DNA of 64,000 bases from UBA6016 sp041915365 (lineage in GTDB: Bacteria > Campylobacterota > Campylobacteria > Campylobacterales > UBA6016). The position numbers were made by a program, and so were the translations under genes. Below, in pieces: positions 26,045 through 34,991 of this stretch. The DNA is taken from positions 27,039 through 91,038 of the forward strand of contig JAYSBP010000010.1 in NCBI GenBank assembly GCA_041915365.1, written 5' to 3'. Numbering within the stretch: the first letter of the stretch is position 1; the number at the start of each line of letters is the position of its first letter. The notes beneath the pieces were generated by a model. That model did no database searches, was not told the DNA's origin, and saw nothing but the letters and a program-made list of their open reading frames with translations.

Positions 26045-27002
26045 ATTTTGTTTGCCGATACTTAGCGCTCTGGCTTTTGCGGCACCGTCTTGGTATATGA
26101 ATACACAGGTCAAGCCGTACGAGCTAATAGGGTATGGCGAGGGGTACAGCGCAGAAGCGGCGGCATCTAGGGCAAAAGAGGATATAGCCTCGCAAATAAA
26201 AACAAAAATAGATAGCTCACTTAGTCAAAATATCAAAGTAACAAACGGCAAAGCCGAGAGTCAAAGCGCTCAAAAGCTAAAAGTCACGACGGAGGCGATG
26301 CTAAGCGGAATAGAGAAGGTAAAAGAAGAGGTTGAGCTTGGTGTATATTACGCCGCTTACAAATACGACGCAAGAGCTTTTGAGGTTAGATTCGCCGCCA
26401 AAGCTCCAAAAAGTATATGTCAAGGAAAATCAGGTTCACAAACTATCGAAAATACAAAACTTTTTAGGGCTATCACCGAAGAGCTGGGATGCCAGCCAAA
26501 AATAAGGCTCACAAAACAAAACGGCGTGTATATGATAGGCTCACAAGATATTGCGCTGGCGGCGGACGCCGAGATGGAGAGGATATTTTTTGAGCGTCAA
26601 GCACCGATACTCAGTCTCAATCCAACAAAAAAACAGCCGAAAAATATGGAGAGCATATCATTTTTTATAAAGAGCCAAAAAGACGGATATGTAACCCTTT
26701 TTGATGTTTATGACGACGGCAAAGTAACAGCCGTTGCCGTCAACGCAAAAATCAAAAAAATGCAGACGCTCAAAATCCCCGATGAGACAAACAAAGATTT
26801 GGAACTTGTGATGTCAGATAATGACGGCAAAAATAGTACAGATATGTTTGTTGCGGTATTTAGCGAGAGTGAAATGGATTTTGGCTCGTTTGAAAGAATG
26901 GAGGAAGGGATGGCAACCGAGAAAGCTTACAAGCTAGACGAACTATTTTGGATAATGGATAGACATATCTTTTCAACATCTATAATAAAGACGGTCAAGT
27001 GA
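26031..27002 (+). CDS. Exported LPP20-DUF4384 protein
   Basis: A signal peptide (about 1-17) is followed by an LPP20 pattern (APSWYMN, YGEGYSAEAAASRAKEDIASQI, about 18-110) and a C-terminal DUF4384-like domain (about 195-310; FFIKSQKDGYVTLFDVYDDGKV, then a DELFWIM segment). DUF4384 domains often occur with caspase-like proteins, as a fused or neighbouring module. The combination of the two domains joins the LPP20 part and the caspase part of the cluster in one protein, which supports treating the whole run as one system. It is the last gene: convergent with the outer-membrane protein gene 24 bases downstream. Confidence 0.85.
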   Translation: MRKIIFCLPILSALAFAAPSWYMNTQVKPYELIGYGEGYSAEAAASRAKEDIASQIKTKIDSSLSQNIKVTNGKAESQSAQKLKVTTEAMLSGIEKVKEEVELGVYYAAYKYDARAFEVRFAAKAPKSICQGKSGSQTIENTKLFRAITEELGCQPKIRLTKQNGVYMIGSQDIALAADAEMERIFFERQAPILSLNPTKKQPKNMESISFFIKSQKDGYVTLFDVYDDGKVTAVAVNAKIKKMQTLKIPDETNKDLELVMSDNDGKNSTDMFVAVFSESEMDFGSFERMEEGMATEKAYKLDELFWIMDRHIFSTSIIKTVK

Positions 27003-27026
27003 CCGCCTTTATCTCTCAATTCCTAA

Positions 27027-27758
27027 TTAGAAGTTATAGTTTAAGCCTACAAATGGCCCTTTGAACGTAACATCAGCATCAACATCGAATTTATCAAGTT
27101 TTAGTTTTTGGTATCTATATCCAGCTTCCACGCCAAGACCCTTTAACACATTGTATGTCAGTTTTGCCTTTGCGTCCATATAATTACTATTGCCAAAGCC
27201 TAGATATTTCAAATCTGCGTTTGCTTTTAGCCCCGTAAATGGCAATTTTGCCTCTGCGGCGATATAGGCCATAGGCAGTGCAAAAGTAGCGCTGTCGGAG
27301 TGTTTTAGTCCGCCCTGCGTCGTATCGACACTAGCCGATATACTTCTTATCGTAAGGCCCAAATCAAGGCTTACAACGTTGTCTAATATCTCATAGTATG
27401 GGGTTATGTCAAGCGTATTTAGCTCAACGTCATTTTTGGCGCTCCCTGCGCTAAAACCAGAGACCCCCTTCGTGCTCACGACCGTGGAAGTCCCATCAAA
27501 TTTCATAGGCGTATAGTCTATTCTGACGTTTGGTACAAACGGAACAGGATGCTCAAAATAAGCGCCTATTTGATAAGTCCCTTTTTTTTGGTTGTCAAAG
27601 TTTGTATTTGTCTTCATGTCTCCGTCATAATTGAAATGCCCACTAGCTTCAGGATGATAATAGTCAGCCTCAGCCCCAAAACCTAACAACATAGCGGCGG
27701 ATGCACTGGAGACATAGATAGCAGAACAAAGCATAGCCGAAACAAAAACTTTTTTCAC
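27027..27758 (-). CDS. Outer-membrane beta-barrel protein (TIGR04219-like)
   Basis: I place the start at GTG 27758, which follows a GAGGAGAAGC ribosome site by 2-7 bases and begins the signal peptide (KKVFVSAMLCSAIYVSSASA). An upstream in-frame ATG at 27836 would put 26 polar residues before it. The mature protein (about 220 residues) consists of alternating beta strands and ends with an aromatic residue (NYNF), as outer-membrane barrels do. The pattern fits the small eight-to-ten-strand barrels of the TIGR04219 type common in Campylobacterota. Function unknown. It is convergent with the caspase cluster and divergent from the ketosynthase-like gene. Confidence 0.8.
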   Translation of the reverse strand: MKKVFVSAMLCSAIYVSSASAAMLLGFGAEADYYHPEASGHFNYDGDMKTNTNFDNQKKGTYQIGAYFEHPVPFVPNVRIDYTPMKFDGTSTVVSTKGVSGFSAGSAKNDVELNTLDITPYYEILDNVVSLDLGLTIRSISASVDTTQGGLKHSDSATFALPMAYIAAEAKLPFTGLKANADLKYLGFGNSNYMDAKAKLTYNVLKGLGVEAGYRYQKLKLDKFDVDADVTFKGPFVGLNYNF

Positions 27759-27835
27759 AAGCTTCTCCTCATTGAATTTGCTTCGATTATACTCAAAAAA
27801 AGTATAATCAGCCAAATATTTCAAGGGGTCTAGCA

Positions 27836-28675
27836 ATGAAGATAGGACATTTTGACGCAGTATGCCAAATGGGTGAAAATATCGAAGAGATATTTGAAAA
27901 CCTGCTAAATAAAATCAGCCATTTAGCGGCTGATTACAAAGATGGCGAAGAGATGCTATATACCGGCAAAATGGGCGACGAAGAGTTTGCGGCAAAAATA
28001 TCGCAGATGATTGAACGATACCCACACAAAAATGAAACTCATCTAATCACGATAGGGGCGCAAGAGCAAAACGGCTTCGCCTCTTCCACGCAAGCGATAA
28101 GCTTTGATGATGCGATACAAAAAGCAAAAGCCATCGTATCTGAAAACAAAAGAGTATTGCTATTTGCTTCTCACAGGGCAACCAATGAAGAAATATCGGC
28201 CTATATTGAAGATGGCAAATATTCACACGGCGTCGCAAAGCCTTTTGACATTGACGCAGACGGGCTAAACGTGTCCGATGGAGCAGCCATCATAGAACTA
28301 TGCCATGACGGGAAATATGATTTTGGCGACTTCGACGAACAAGAGAGCGGCAAAATAGAATACGTCCACACTTGTGCCAATGGAGTAAGGGGCGAATACG
28401 AAAAACTCTCTAATGCACTTGCTAAGCTCTTTACGCAAAGTGCCCTCATAGGCTCGCCGGTTGGTGCTACCGGACAATGTGGCAGCGCTACGGACACGTT
28501 GTCACTCGCCATACTCTGTGCGGCGTTAAAAGAGGAGATACTGCCCGCCTCGTCAATGCTAGAACACGCATTCACCAATGAGCTAAACTTCGCCTACGCA
28601 AACAAGATGAAAAGACTAAAAAATACGCTGTTTGTGGATACGGTTGGCAGCTACTACGCATTGGCAGACCACTAA
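27836..28675 (+). CDS. Ketosynthase-fold pseudoenzyme
   Basis: Residues about 130-240 read like the second half of a FabF-type beta-ketoacyl synthase: AKPFDIDADGLNVSDGAAIIEL matches the RPFD-RDGF-GEGAG segment, EYVHTCANG (H178) matches the first catalytic histidine motif HGT, and IGSPVGATGQCGSATDTLSLAI with LKEEILPA matches GHTLGAAG and LKEGIIPP. The second catalytic His is replaced by Pro (GSP for GHT) and no nucleophilic Cys motif is visible in the N-terminal half. At 279 residues it is about two thirds of a normal ketosynthase. It is likely catalytically dead or altered. The stop overlaps the convergent FAD enzyme gene by 4 bases. Confidence 0.65.
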   Translation: MKIGHFDAVCQMGENIEEIFENLLNKISHLAADYKDGEEMLYTGKMGDEEFAAKISQMIERYPHKNETHLITIGAQEQNGFASSTQAISFDDAIQKAKAIVSENKRVLLFASHRATNEEISAYIEDGKYSHGVAKPFDIDADGLNVSDGAAIIELCHDGKYDFGDFDEQESGKIEYVHTCANGVRGEYEKLSNALAKLFTQSALIGSPVGATGQCGSATDTLSLAILCAALKEEILPASSMLEHAFTNELNFAYANKMKRLKNTLFVDTVGSYYALADH

Positions 28676-29757
28676 GACTTTTTCTTCTTAAAATACCTAA
28701 AAAGAAGTCTTGCGGGGTCTATGCACGCAGGCTTTTTAGCGCCGTCTAATATCTCGTCCACAAGTAGCTTTGCCGTATACGGGGCAAGCATAAAAGCTCT
28801 GCTTCCGTGTCCTGTGTGGATATAAAGCCCATCGTATTCACTAGGTGCCTCACTACTTAGCCTAGCCCCGTGAACAAGTGATGGGAAGCGCCCAAGTGTA
28901 GCGGCTGAATCATATATAGTGCCGGCAAGCGGAAAATGGTCGATAGAGGCCGAACGCATACCGCCACTCTCCTCAAGCACATCGTAATCACCAATCCCGA
29001 TTGCCTCCCTTGCCTCCTCTATAAGCCCAAGCGTATCGGCTCTATTTATAGCTATCGGCTCATCGGTTCTAATATGTGTGGCGCCTATCGCCAAGCCGCC
29101 ATCTATCGCCACTATATGCACTTTTGAAGATATGATATAAGGCAAGCTCGCATCCGTCTTTATCTTGCTTTTTTGCCCCCAAAGTCCATACAGCTGTGCA
29201 TCGAGATAGCTCTCATCAATAAGCAGACTATTCGCCCCCTGCGCCAAAATGACGTTTTTAGCATCTACGCCACCAACGCTCCAGTTTCCGTCTTTTCTTT
29301 CTAGCTTATCGGCTTGCTTGCTTATTTTTTGGATTTTCTCAAGCATTGCGTCTATAAGCATTTTTGGATTTATGAGCCCCGAGTCTTTGACAAAAAAAGC
29401 CCCCAGCTCTCCAATATCACTACGAAAATCAAATTTTGACGCTATGAAAGCTCCTAGAGCTTCATATTCGGCAGTTGTTTTTTCATTTTTTGGATAGATG
29501 AGAGAGCCACATTTGTTGTATAGATGTGGGAAATGCGTAGAGTAAAAATCTACCGAAAATCTAAAGGCATCATCGGCAAACTCTTTGAATTTAGACGGCT
29601 TTCCCATTACAGGGTTGATGAAAGCTCCTGCCGCCAAAGAAGCAGCTCCACAAAACTCAGAGCCGTCCATCACGGCTACGCTCACCCCTTTTTGCGAAAG
29701 AAAATACGCAATACTGGCTCCAGCTATACCGCCCCCGATTACGAGGTAATCTATCAA
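28672..29757 (-). CDS. FAD-dependent oxidoreductase, MnmC C-domain-like
   Basis: This 361-residue DAO-family protein starts with a dinucleotide-binding motif (VIGGGIAGASIAY, residues 6-18). The C-terminus carries GGMRSASIDHFPLAGTI and HTGHGSRAFMLAPYTAKLL, which match the oxidoreductase domain of MnmC that converts cmnm5U34 to nm5U34 in tRNA. The methyltransferase domain of bifunctional MnmC is absent, so it would be a standalone MnmC(o)-type enzyme; D-amino-acid dehydrogenase or glycine oxidase are alternatives within the family. It overlaps the end of glyS by 4 bases and is likely cotranscribed, which fits a role in translation. Confidence 0.65.
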   Translation of the reverse strand: MIDYLVIGGGIAGASIAYFLSQKGVSVAVMDGSEFCGAASLAAGAFINPVMGKPSKFKEFADDAFRFSVDFYSTHFPHLYNKCGSLIYPKNEKTTAEYEALGAFIASKFDFRSDIGELGAFFVKDSGLINPKMLIDAMLEKIQKISKQADKLERKDGNWSVGGVDAKNVILAQGANSLLIDESYLDAQLYGLWGQKSKIKTDASLPYIISSKVHIVAIDGGLAIGATHIRTDEPIAINRADTLGLIEEAREAIGIGDYDVLEESGGMRSASIDHFPLAGTIYDSAATLGRFPSLVHGARLSSEAPSEYDGLYIHTGHGSRAFMLAPYTAKLLVDEILDGAKKPACIDPARLLFRYFKKKKS

Positions 29758-31778
29758 ACCCCGATTTCCTTAATGTCGGCAACAAGCAAGAACTGTCTAT
29801 AAATCCTGCCTATAAGGTTTTTGCGATTCGTTCGCACGGCTTCGTCGTCGGCATTTACCATGCAGTTGTCAAAGAACCTATCAAGCGAATCTTTGATTGA
29901 AAATAAAGCGGCAAGTATCTCGTGATAGGATGCATTTTCATAATCGTGATGTATATATGCCGCCCAAAGCAAGGCTTCCGCATCAGACTCAAATAGCTCA
30001 GTATTTACAGCCATCTCACCAGTTAGTTCAACATCTTTTGATATATTTGCCACGCGTTTGAAGGTGCTAAATTGCTCTTTAAACTCATCTTTTTGGACAA
30101 ACATATTTAGAGCCTCAATCTTCTCGGCAATCGACACGACATCCCTGTCGCCGCTTGCTAAAACAGCCGTTATTACGCTTGGATTTATGTCTCCGAACAT
30201 TTGATATAGCCTATCAAACACAAACTCTTCAAGCTTTGACGTATCAAAATTTTTGTACCATGCGGATAAGTCTGCAATCGCCATTCTAATGTCGATATTT
30301 ATTGAAAAATGAAGGAGATTTTTGATGATACCTATAGCTGCACGACGAAGTGCATAAGGGTCTTTTGAACCTGACGGAACCATGCCTATACTGAAAAGTC
30401 CAAGAAGGGAGTCTAGCTTGACCGCAATAGACAGTAAACTACCGGCAAGTGTTTTTGGCAGTTCACCGTCTTCGCCTTTTGGCATATACTGCTCTTTTAT
30501 GGCCGATGCTATTGTCTCACCAAGGCCCATTGCCTGCGCATAGTAGCACCCCATGACACCCTGTAGCTCGCCAAATTCATACACAACTTCAGTCATAAGG
30601 TCGGCTTTGCCAAGTTTTGCCGCTTCAAGTAGTGCATTTTTTTCATTTGCATCGATCGATAGCTTGTCCGCTAGATACTGCGCAATTTTTATTTCTCTTG
30701 ACACCTTATCGGCCAAGCTTCCAAGCCCCTCTACAAATACTATATTTTGAAGGCCGTCGTTTGAAAGTCCTTTCGCAAGGTCATTTTCGTAGAAAAATAG
30801 CGCATCGGATAGCCTTGCTTTAAGCACTCTCTCATTACCTGCAACAACTTTTTTGAAATCATCGATAAATGCGTTTGAAACAACTACAAAGTAATTTGAA
30901 AGCTTACCGCCCTCAAAAACAGGGAAGTATCTCTGATTTTCTTTCATAGAGGTAATGATGACCTCGCTAGGAACTTTGAGGAATGCCTTATCGAAAGAGC
31001 CAAGAAGTGCGCTCGGATACTCTGTTATTGCCACTACTTCAGCTAGCAAATCCTCGTCAAGCTCTATCTCTACGCCATGTTTTGACTCTATAGCCTTAAT
31101 GTCGTCAAGAATCTTTGCTTTTCTCTCATTGGATGAGAGCATAATGCCTGCTTGCGCTAACTTGCCAAAATAATCAGATGGAGAAAGAATATGCAAAGGT
31201 TCAAAAGAATCTTGTCTATGCCCGTAGCTCTTATCCCCAGATTTTACGTCAAATGCCTGCGCATCAATTATTCTTGAACCGTGGAGTGCCACTATCCATC
31301 TGATTGGGCGGATAAAGCTCTCAGATAACGCGCCCCATCTCATCGATTTTCCAAAATGAAGACCGCCTAACCACTCACCCAGCATATGCGTTAGTTTTTC
31401 GTCTATTGTTTTGCCAAGCACAGTCTTTTTCGCATATAGGCACTCTTTGCCATCTTTTTGCGCACTTGTTACATCAGTCTGCGTCAAGCCATTTCTCTCA
31501 AGAAAACTCTCATAAGCTTTTGTGGGCACTCCATCTTTCATAGCAACGGCAGTGGGTGGACCCCAAAGCTCTAGCGTCTCATCGTTTGCTTTTTGGTTTA
31601 GACTTTTTGAAAAAAGAGTTATACGTCTAGGTGTAAAAAATAGCTCGAACTCTGCGTCAAAACCATTTTTTTTCGTAATTTCAAGCCATTTTGGGAGTAA
31701 ATTAGGTAGTTCTTTCAAAAAAGGGATAGCGGGAAGCTCTTCCGTACCTATCTCTAGTAGAAACTGCTCATTTGTCAT
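29754..31778 (-). CDS. glyS: Glycyl-tRNA synthetase beta subunit
   Basis: It is the 674-residue beta subunit of the tetrameric alpha2beta2 bacterial glycyl-tRNA synthetase, which charges tRNA-Gly. The N-terminal FLLEIGTEELPA motif, the HD-like central region and the C-terminal anticodon-binding domain are all present over normal length. The alpha subunit gene glyQ is not in the window. In the direction of transcription it comes before the FAD oxidoreductase gene. No terminator is obvious between it and the chemoreceptor gene upstream, from which it is separated by 77 bases. Confidence 0.95.
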   Translation of the reverse strand: MTNEQFLLEIGTEELPAIPFLKELPNLLPKWLEITKKNGFDAEFELFFTPRRITLFSKSLNQKANDETLELWGPPTAVAMKDGVPTKAYESFLERNGLTQTDVTSAQKDGKECLYAKKTVLGKTIDEKLTHMLGEWLGGLHFGKSMRWGALSESFIRPIRWIVALHGSRIIDAQAFDVKSGDKSYGHRQDSFEPLHILSPSDYFGKLAQAGIMLSSNERKAKILDDIKAIESKHGVEIELDEDLLAEVVAITEYPSALLGSFDKAFLKVPSEVIITSMKENQRYFPVFEGGKLSNYFVVVSNAFIDDFKKVVAGNERVLKARLSDALFFYENDLAKGLSNDGLQNIVFVEGLGSLADKVSREIKIAQYLADKLSIDANEKNALLEAAKLGKADLMTEVVYEFGELQGVMGCYYAQAMGLGETIASAIKEQYMPKGEDGELPKTLAGSLLSIAVKLDSLLGLFSIGMVPSGSKDPYALRRAAIGIIKNLLHFSINIDIRMAIADLSAWYKNFDTSKLEEFVFDRLYQMFGDINPSVITAVLASGDRDVVSIAEKIEALNMFVQKDEFKEQFSTFKRVANISKDVELTGEMAVNTELFESDAEALLWAAYIHHDYENASYHEILAALFSIKDSLDRFFDNCMVNADDEAVRTNRKNLIGRIYRQFLLVADIKEIGV

Positions 31779-31855
31779 TAAAGATGCCTTTTGTGCGGAC
31801 TTTTATTTGGTGCGATTTTACCGAAGTGTTGGTAAAACCGCAGTCCGTTAGTGCA

Positions 31856-33559
31856 TCAAGTGGTAAATTGTCTTAGTTTTTGGTTTAGTCCATCTGTCAT
31901 TTTATTGAGATACTCTGTTGAAGCCGCTATCTCTTCTACACTTCTTGAGTTGACATGTGCCGTTTCATTGATTTTTTCTAGCATATCGGATATTTTTTGA
32001 ACACTGGCGGCATTTTTAGTACTGGTATCGCTTAGTGTGCTTATGGCATGCACCGTATCGTTCATAATAACCACAGTACGTTGAATGCTGTCTTCTATAG
32101 CAATAGAGCTATCCCCTAGTTTTTTGACGTCTTCTGCGTTGTCGCTCATTTGCTCAGCCGCATCATTTATAGACTGAACTATCGTGCTTATCGTCGCATT
32201 TGTCTCTTGTAGACTTTTTTGTGTTCTCTCTGCAAGTTTTCGTACCTCATCGGCAACAACGGCAAAACCTCTGCCGTGTTCCCCTGCTCTTGCCGCTTCT
32301 ATTGCTGCATTTAGAGCTAGAAGGTTTGTTTGGTCTGCTATGTCGCCTATTACAGACAATACATCCTTGACCCTGTCAGCTTCTTGCGTTAGCGTTTGAA
32401 GCTTCTGGGCAAATTCCATCTCCACCTGAACACTTCCCTGCACAGCCTCAACCATCTTTGCTAGCTCCGCTTTAGAGCCTTGGAGTGCCCTGTTGGCCTC
32501 AAGTACATTTGCCTTACTTTCTTCCGTAGTTTTGACCGACTCTGCTACATCAACTATGATTGCCTTCGCATCTTCGAAAATGTGATTGATCGTCCTGACA
32601 TCCTCTTCGACCCTTCTACCAATATTAAAAGATGTTTGAGTGAGCTCAGTAGATACAGAGGCATTCTCAAGAGCTGTCATCTTGGCGTGCCCTATAGTGT
32701 TTCTGACTGCCTCAATGAAAACATTTACGGCATCGGCTATCTGGTTTAGTTCATTTTTGTTTTTTGTCTCTATCTTCACCCTCAAATCAGCCTCACCCCT
32801 AGCAACCGAATTTGCAAGCTGCGATACTGGTTCTACTACGCTTTTTATAGAGTTTGAAACGCTATTTACTATTTTATAAGACATAAACAAAAGCAAGATA
32901 ATCATCGGGGCGATATAAAAACTATTGTTGAGTATTGTGCTAACAAATGCGGCGTTCAAGTCATCTATATAGATACCGCTACCAATTACCCAACCCCATT
33001 CTTTAAATTCTTTGACATAAGAAAGCTTTGTATACGTCTCCTCCGTTAGCCCGCCACCTTGCTTTGGTTTTGCCCATTCGTATGTGACAAAACCACTCCC
33101 TTTCGCCTTGCAAATCTCCGCAAAAGCCTGAAAAAGATTTTTCTTTCCATCTGTACTCTCGGTTGCACCGTCGTCACCAGCCTGAACACCGGTGGCACAA
33201 TTGAACTTCTCGGCACTTAGAGTCACACCGTCAAGTTTTGAGTTTGTTGAATGCATTATCATCTTAGGATAAGGCAAAGTAGTATCATTCACCCAAAAAT
33301 ACTCGTTTCCGCCGTATCTTAAAGACTTGATAGTCTTTAGCGCTTCAGCCTTTGCATTGTCTTCGCTCATATTGCCGTCTTTGTACAGTTTATAGTAGTG
33401 TCCGGCGACAGAGTATGCACTCTCGACTACATTTTTTGTTTTCTCTTTTTTGTCAGTTAACATCTGGGATTTCAAAACTATAAACGCAGGCGTCATAAGA
33501 CCGACAACAGCCAAGGCTATAAGTACAAAAATGTTATTTTTTATGCTAATACTATTCAT
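31856..33559 (-). CDS. Methyl-accepting chemotaxis protein with Cache_2-type sensor
   Basis: The 567-residue receptor has a transmembrane segment (about 8-29), a periplasmic single Cache_2 domain (about 35-205, with the GGNEYFWVND and WGWVIGSGIYIDD motifs), a second membrane helix (about 215-235), a HAMP domain and the cytoplasmic signalling domain. The hairpin tip DQTNLLALNAAIEAARAGEHGRGFAVVADEVRKLAERT is split here over the usual highly conserved stretch and is intact. Cache_2 receptors of this kind bind small organic acids such as formate, acetate or pyruvate; which one cannot be read. No CheWA-binding pentapeptide is obvious at the C-terminus. Confidence 0.93.
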   Translation of the reverse strand: MNSISIKNNIFVLIALAVVGLMTPAFIVLKSQMLTDKKEKTKNVVESAYSVAGHYYKLYKDGNMSEDNAKAEALKTIKSLRYGGNEYFWVNDTTLPYPKMIMHSTNSKLDGVTLSAEKFNCATGVQAGDDGATESTDGKKNLFQAFAEICKAKGSGFVTYEWAKPKQGGGLTEETYTKLSYVKEFKEWGWVIGSGIYIDDLNAAFVSTILNNSFYIAPMIILLLFMSYKIVNSVSNSIKSVVEPVSQLANSVARGEADLRVKIETKNKNELNQIADAVNVFIEAVRNTIGHAKMTALENASVSTELTQTSFNIGRRVEEDVRTINHIFEDAKAIIVDVAESVKTTEESKANVLEANRALQGSKAELAKMVEAVQGSVQVEMEFAQKLQTLTQEADRVKDVLSVIGDIADQTNLLALNAAIEAARAGEHGRGFAVVADEVRKLAERTQKSLQETNATISTIVQSINDAAEQMSDNAEDVKKLGDSSIAIEDSIQRTVVIMNDTVHAISTLSDTSTKNAASVQKISDMLEKINETAHVNSRSVEEIAASTEYLNKMTDGLNQKLRQFTT

Positions 33560-33785
33560 CTATTTCCCATTTTTATCTATTTTATAAGATTTTTCCACGA
33601 AAAAATTACAATTTTGTAAGCTATCGATACCTTACCGAGTACCGTAGCTATAATGCCTTGCAAGGATAAATCGTGATTTCTTAAATATTTTTTAATTATA
33701 ACTTTGCAAAATAGCATTAACATAGCATGCGTTTAAAATGCTTCTTTTTGATAAAATACAAAGAGGACAAAAGAAAAGGATAAAA

Positions 33786-34310
33786 ATGAAAAAAATCATA
33801 CTCGGCATCGTGTTTTTCGCCTCGGCTCTCTTTGCAAATCCGACGGCTATCATTGAGACAACACAGGGGGCAATAGAAATAGAGCTTCGTCCTGATGTAG
33901 CACCAAAAGCATGTGAAAATTTCATAGCGCTAGCGAAAAAGGGGTATTACAACGGTATTTTATTCCATAGAATTATCAAGGGGTTCATGATACAAGGCGG
34001 AGACCCGACTGGAACGGGTGCCGGAGGAAGCTCTATTTGGGGTAAGACTTTTGAAGATGAGATAACACCGAAGCTCACATTTGACAAACCGCTTATGCTA
34101 GCCATGGCAAACAGAGGGCCAAACACAAACGGCAGTCAATTCTTTATTACGGTCGCACCGACACCTTGGCTAAACGGCAATCATACGATATTTGGCACTG
34201 TAAAAGGCGGTATCGATACGGTAAAAAAACTAGAGAACGTCAAAATAGGCTTTCAAGACAGACCGTTCCAGCAACAAAAAATCATCAAAATAACTATCAA
34301 AGACAAATAG
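33786..34310 (+). CDS. Exported peptidyl-prolyl cis-trans isomerase (cyclophilin)
   Basis: A short signal peptide (LFANP, cleavage about residue 17) is followed by a compact bacterial cyclophilin domain: FHRIIKGFMIQGGDPTGTG, the RGPNTNGSQFFI active-site segment and NGNHTIFG. All core catalytic residues (R in FHR, Q in FFI context, H in GNHTIFG) are present. It catalyses proline isomerisation during folding in the periplasm. ATG 33786 is preferred over an upstream frame start 48 bases earlier because AAAGGA precedes it and it starts the signal peptide. The gene is convergent with the DJ-1 family gene, with two bases between the stops. Confidence 0.92.
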   Translation: MKKIILGIVFFASALFANPTAIIETTQGAIEIELRPDVAPKACENFIALAKKGYYNGILFHRIIKGFMIQGGDPTGTGAGGSSIWGKTFEDEITPKLTFDKPLMLAMANRGPNTNGSQFFITVAPTPWLNGNHTIFGTVKGGIDTVKKLENVKIGFQDRPFQQQKIIKITIKDK

Positions 34311-34312
34311 GT

Positions 34313-34867
34313 CTAGCAATACCCCGCAATCATCTCTTCCTTGACCGCTTCGGCGGTCTCTTTACCGACTAGTTTTTCAACGATATAAAGCCCAAAGCAT
34401 ACAGCAGTTCCAGGCCCTCTGGAAGTGAGTACATTGCCGCTTTCGACAATTGTTTTTTCTATGAATGAGGAGCTTTTGATGGCGTCCGACACTCCTGGAT
34501 AGCATGTATACTCATTTTTTAGCACACCGGCTCTATCAAGCGCTATCGGTGCGGCACATATCGCACTTACAAGCTTGCCAGCTTTATCAAACTCTTTTAT
34601 TAGCGTTTGTACTTTGGCATTTTCGGCAAGCGTCATAGTATTTTTATATCCACCTGGCAAAATTATCATATCAAACCCGTCAGAGGAGACAACGTCACCG
34701 ATAAGACAATCAGCAATGACGGAAATCCCGTGCGCACCAACAGGGGAAGCGCTATCTACTCCGGCCGTTACGACATCTAGCCCGCCACGCCTCATGGTAT
34801 CCACAATGGCGACCATCTCTATCTCTTCAAAACCATCCGCAAAAGGAAGAAGTACTTTTTTTGCCAT
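34313..34867 (-). CDS. DJ-1/PfpI-family protein (YajL-like)
   Basis: The 184-residue protein has the DJ-1 signatures: E15 in DGFEEIE and the nucleophile-elbow cysteine C104 in SAICAAP. DJ-1/YajL proteins act on methylglyoxal adducts or serve as oxidative-stress chaperones. The start is set at ATG 34867, which has a GGAGG site 7 bases upstream; an in-frame ATG at 34903 lacks one. It is downstream of the flavodiiron gene, another stress protein, separated by 124 bases holding a strong hairpin, so cotranscription is doubtful. Confidence 0.92.
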   Translation of the reverse strand: MAKKVLLPFADGFEEIEMVAIVDTMRRGGLDVVTAGVDSASPVGAHGISVIADCLIGDVVSSDGFDMIILPGGYKNTMTLAENAKVQTLIKEFDKAGKLVSAICAAPIALDRAGVLKNEYTCYPGVSDAIKSSSFIEKTIVESGNVLTSRGPGTAVCFGLYIVEKLVGKETAEAVKEEMIAGYC

Positions 34868-34944
34868 TTCAAACCTCCGTGTAAAACTCTGATATTTTAA
34901 CACATCAGGATTGTTTTGGTATTATTTCGTCGGTGCCAAACCTC

Positions 34945-34987
34945 GGGTCTAGCTCAGGCGACTGTTCGCTTCGGCTAGGCCCTTTTT
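34945..34987 (+). terminator. Strong hairpin with T-run between fprA and DJ-1 gene
   Basis: GGGTCTAGC (34945-34953) pairs with GCTAGGCCC (34974-34982) as a 9-bp stem with one T-G pair; the loop contains a second small stem (GCGA/TCGC). TTTTT follows on the plus strand. Both flanking genes run on the minus strand, for which the T-run lies before the hairpin as an A-run, so it fits either a terminator of fprA read from the other side or the end of an unannotated plus-strand RNA. Confidence 0.55.
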
Positions 34988-34991
34988 GCGT

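Noticed and set aside
26990..27005. CGGTCA/TGACCG hairpin at the end of the caspase cluster
   Set aside because: Loop of two bases and no T-run; too weak to call a terminator.
34940..34985. tRNA-like D-arm motif (TAGCTCAG) in the hairpin region
   Set aside because: No anticodon stem, T-arm or CCA end can be placed around it; the fold is a single terminator-like hairpin.
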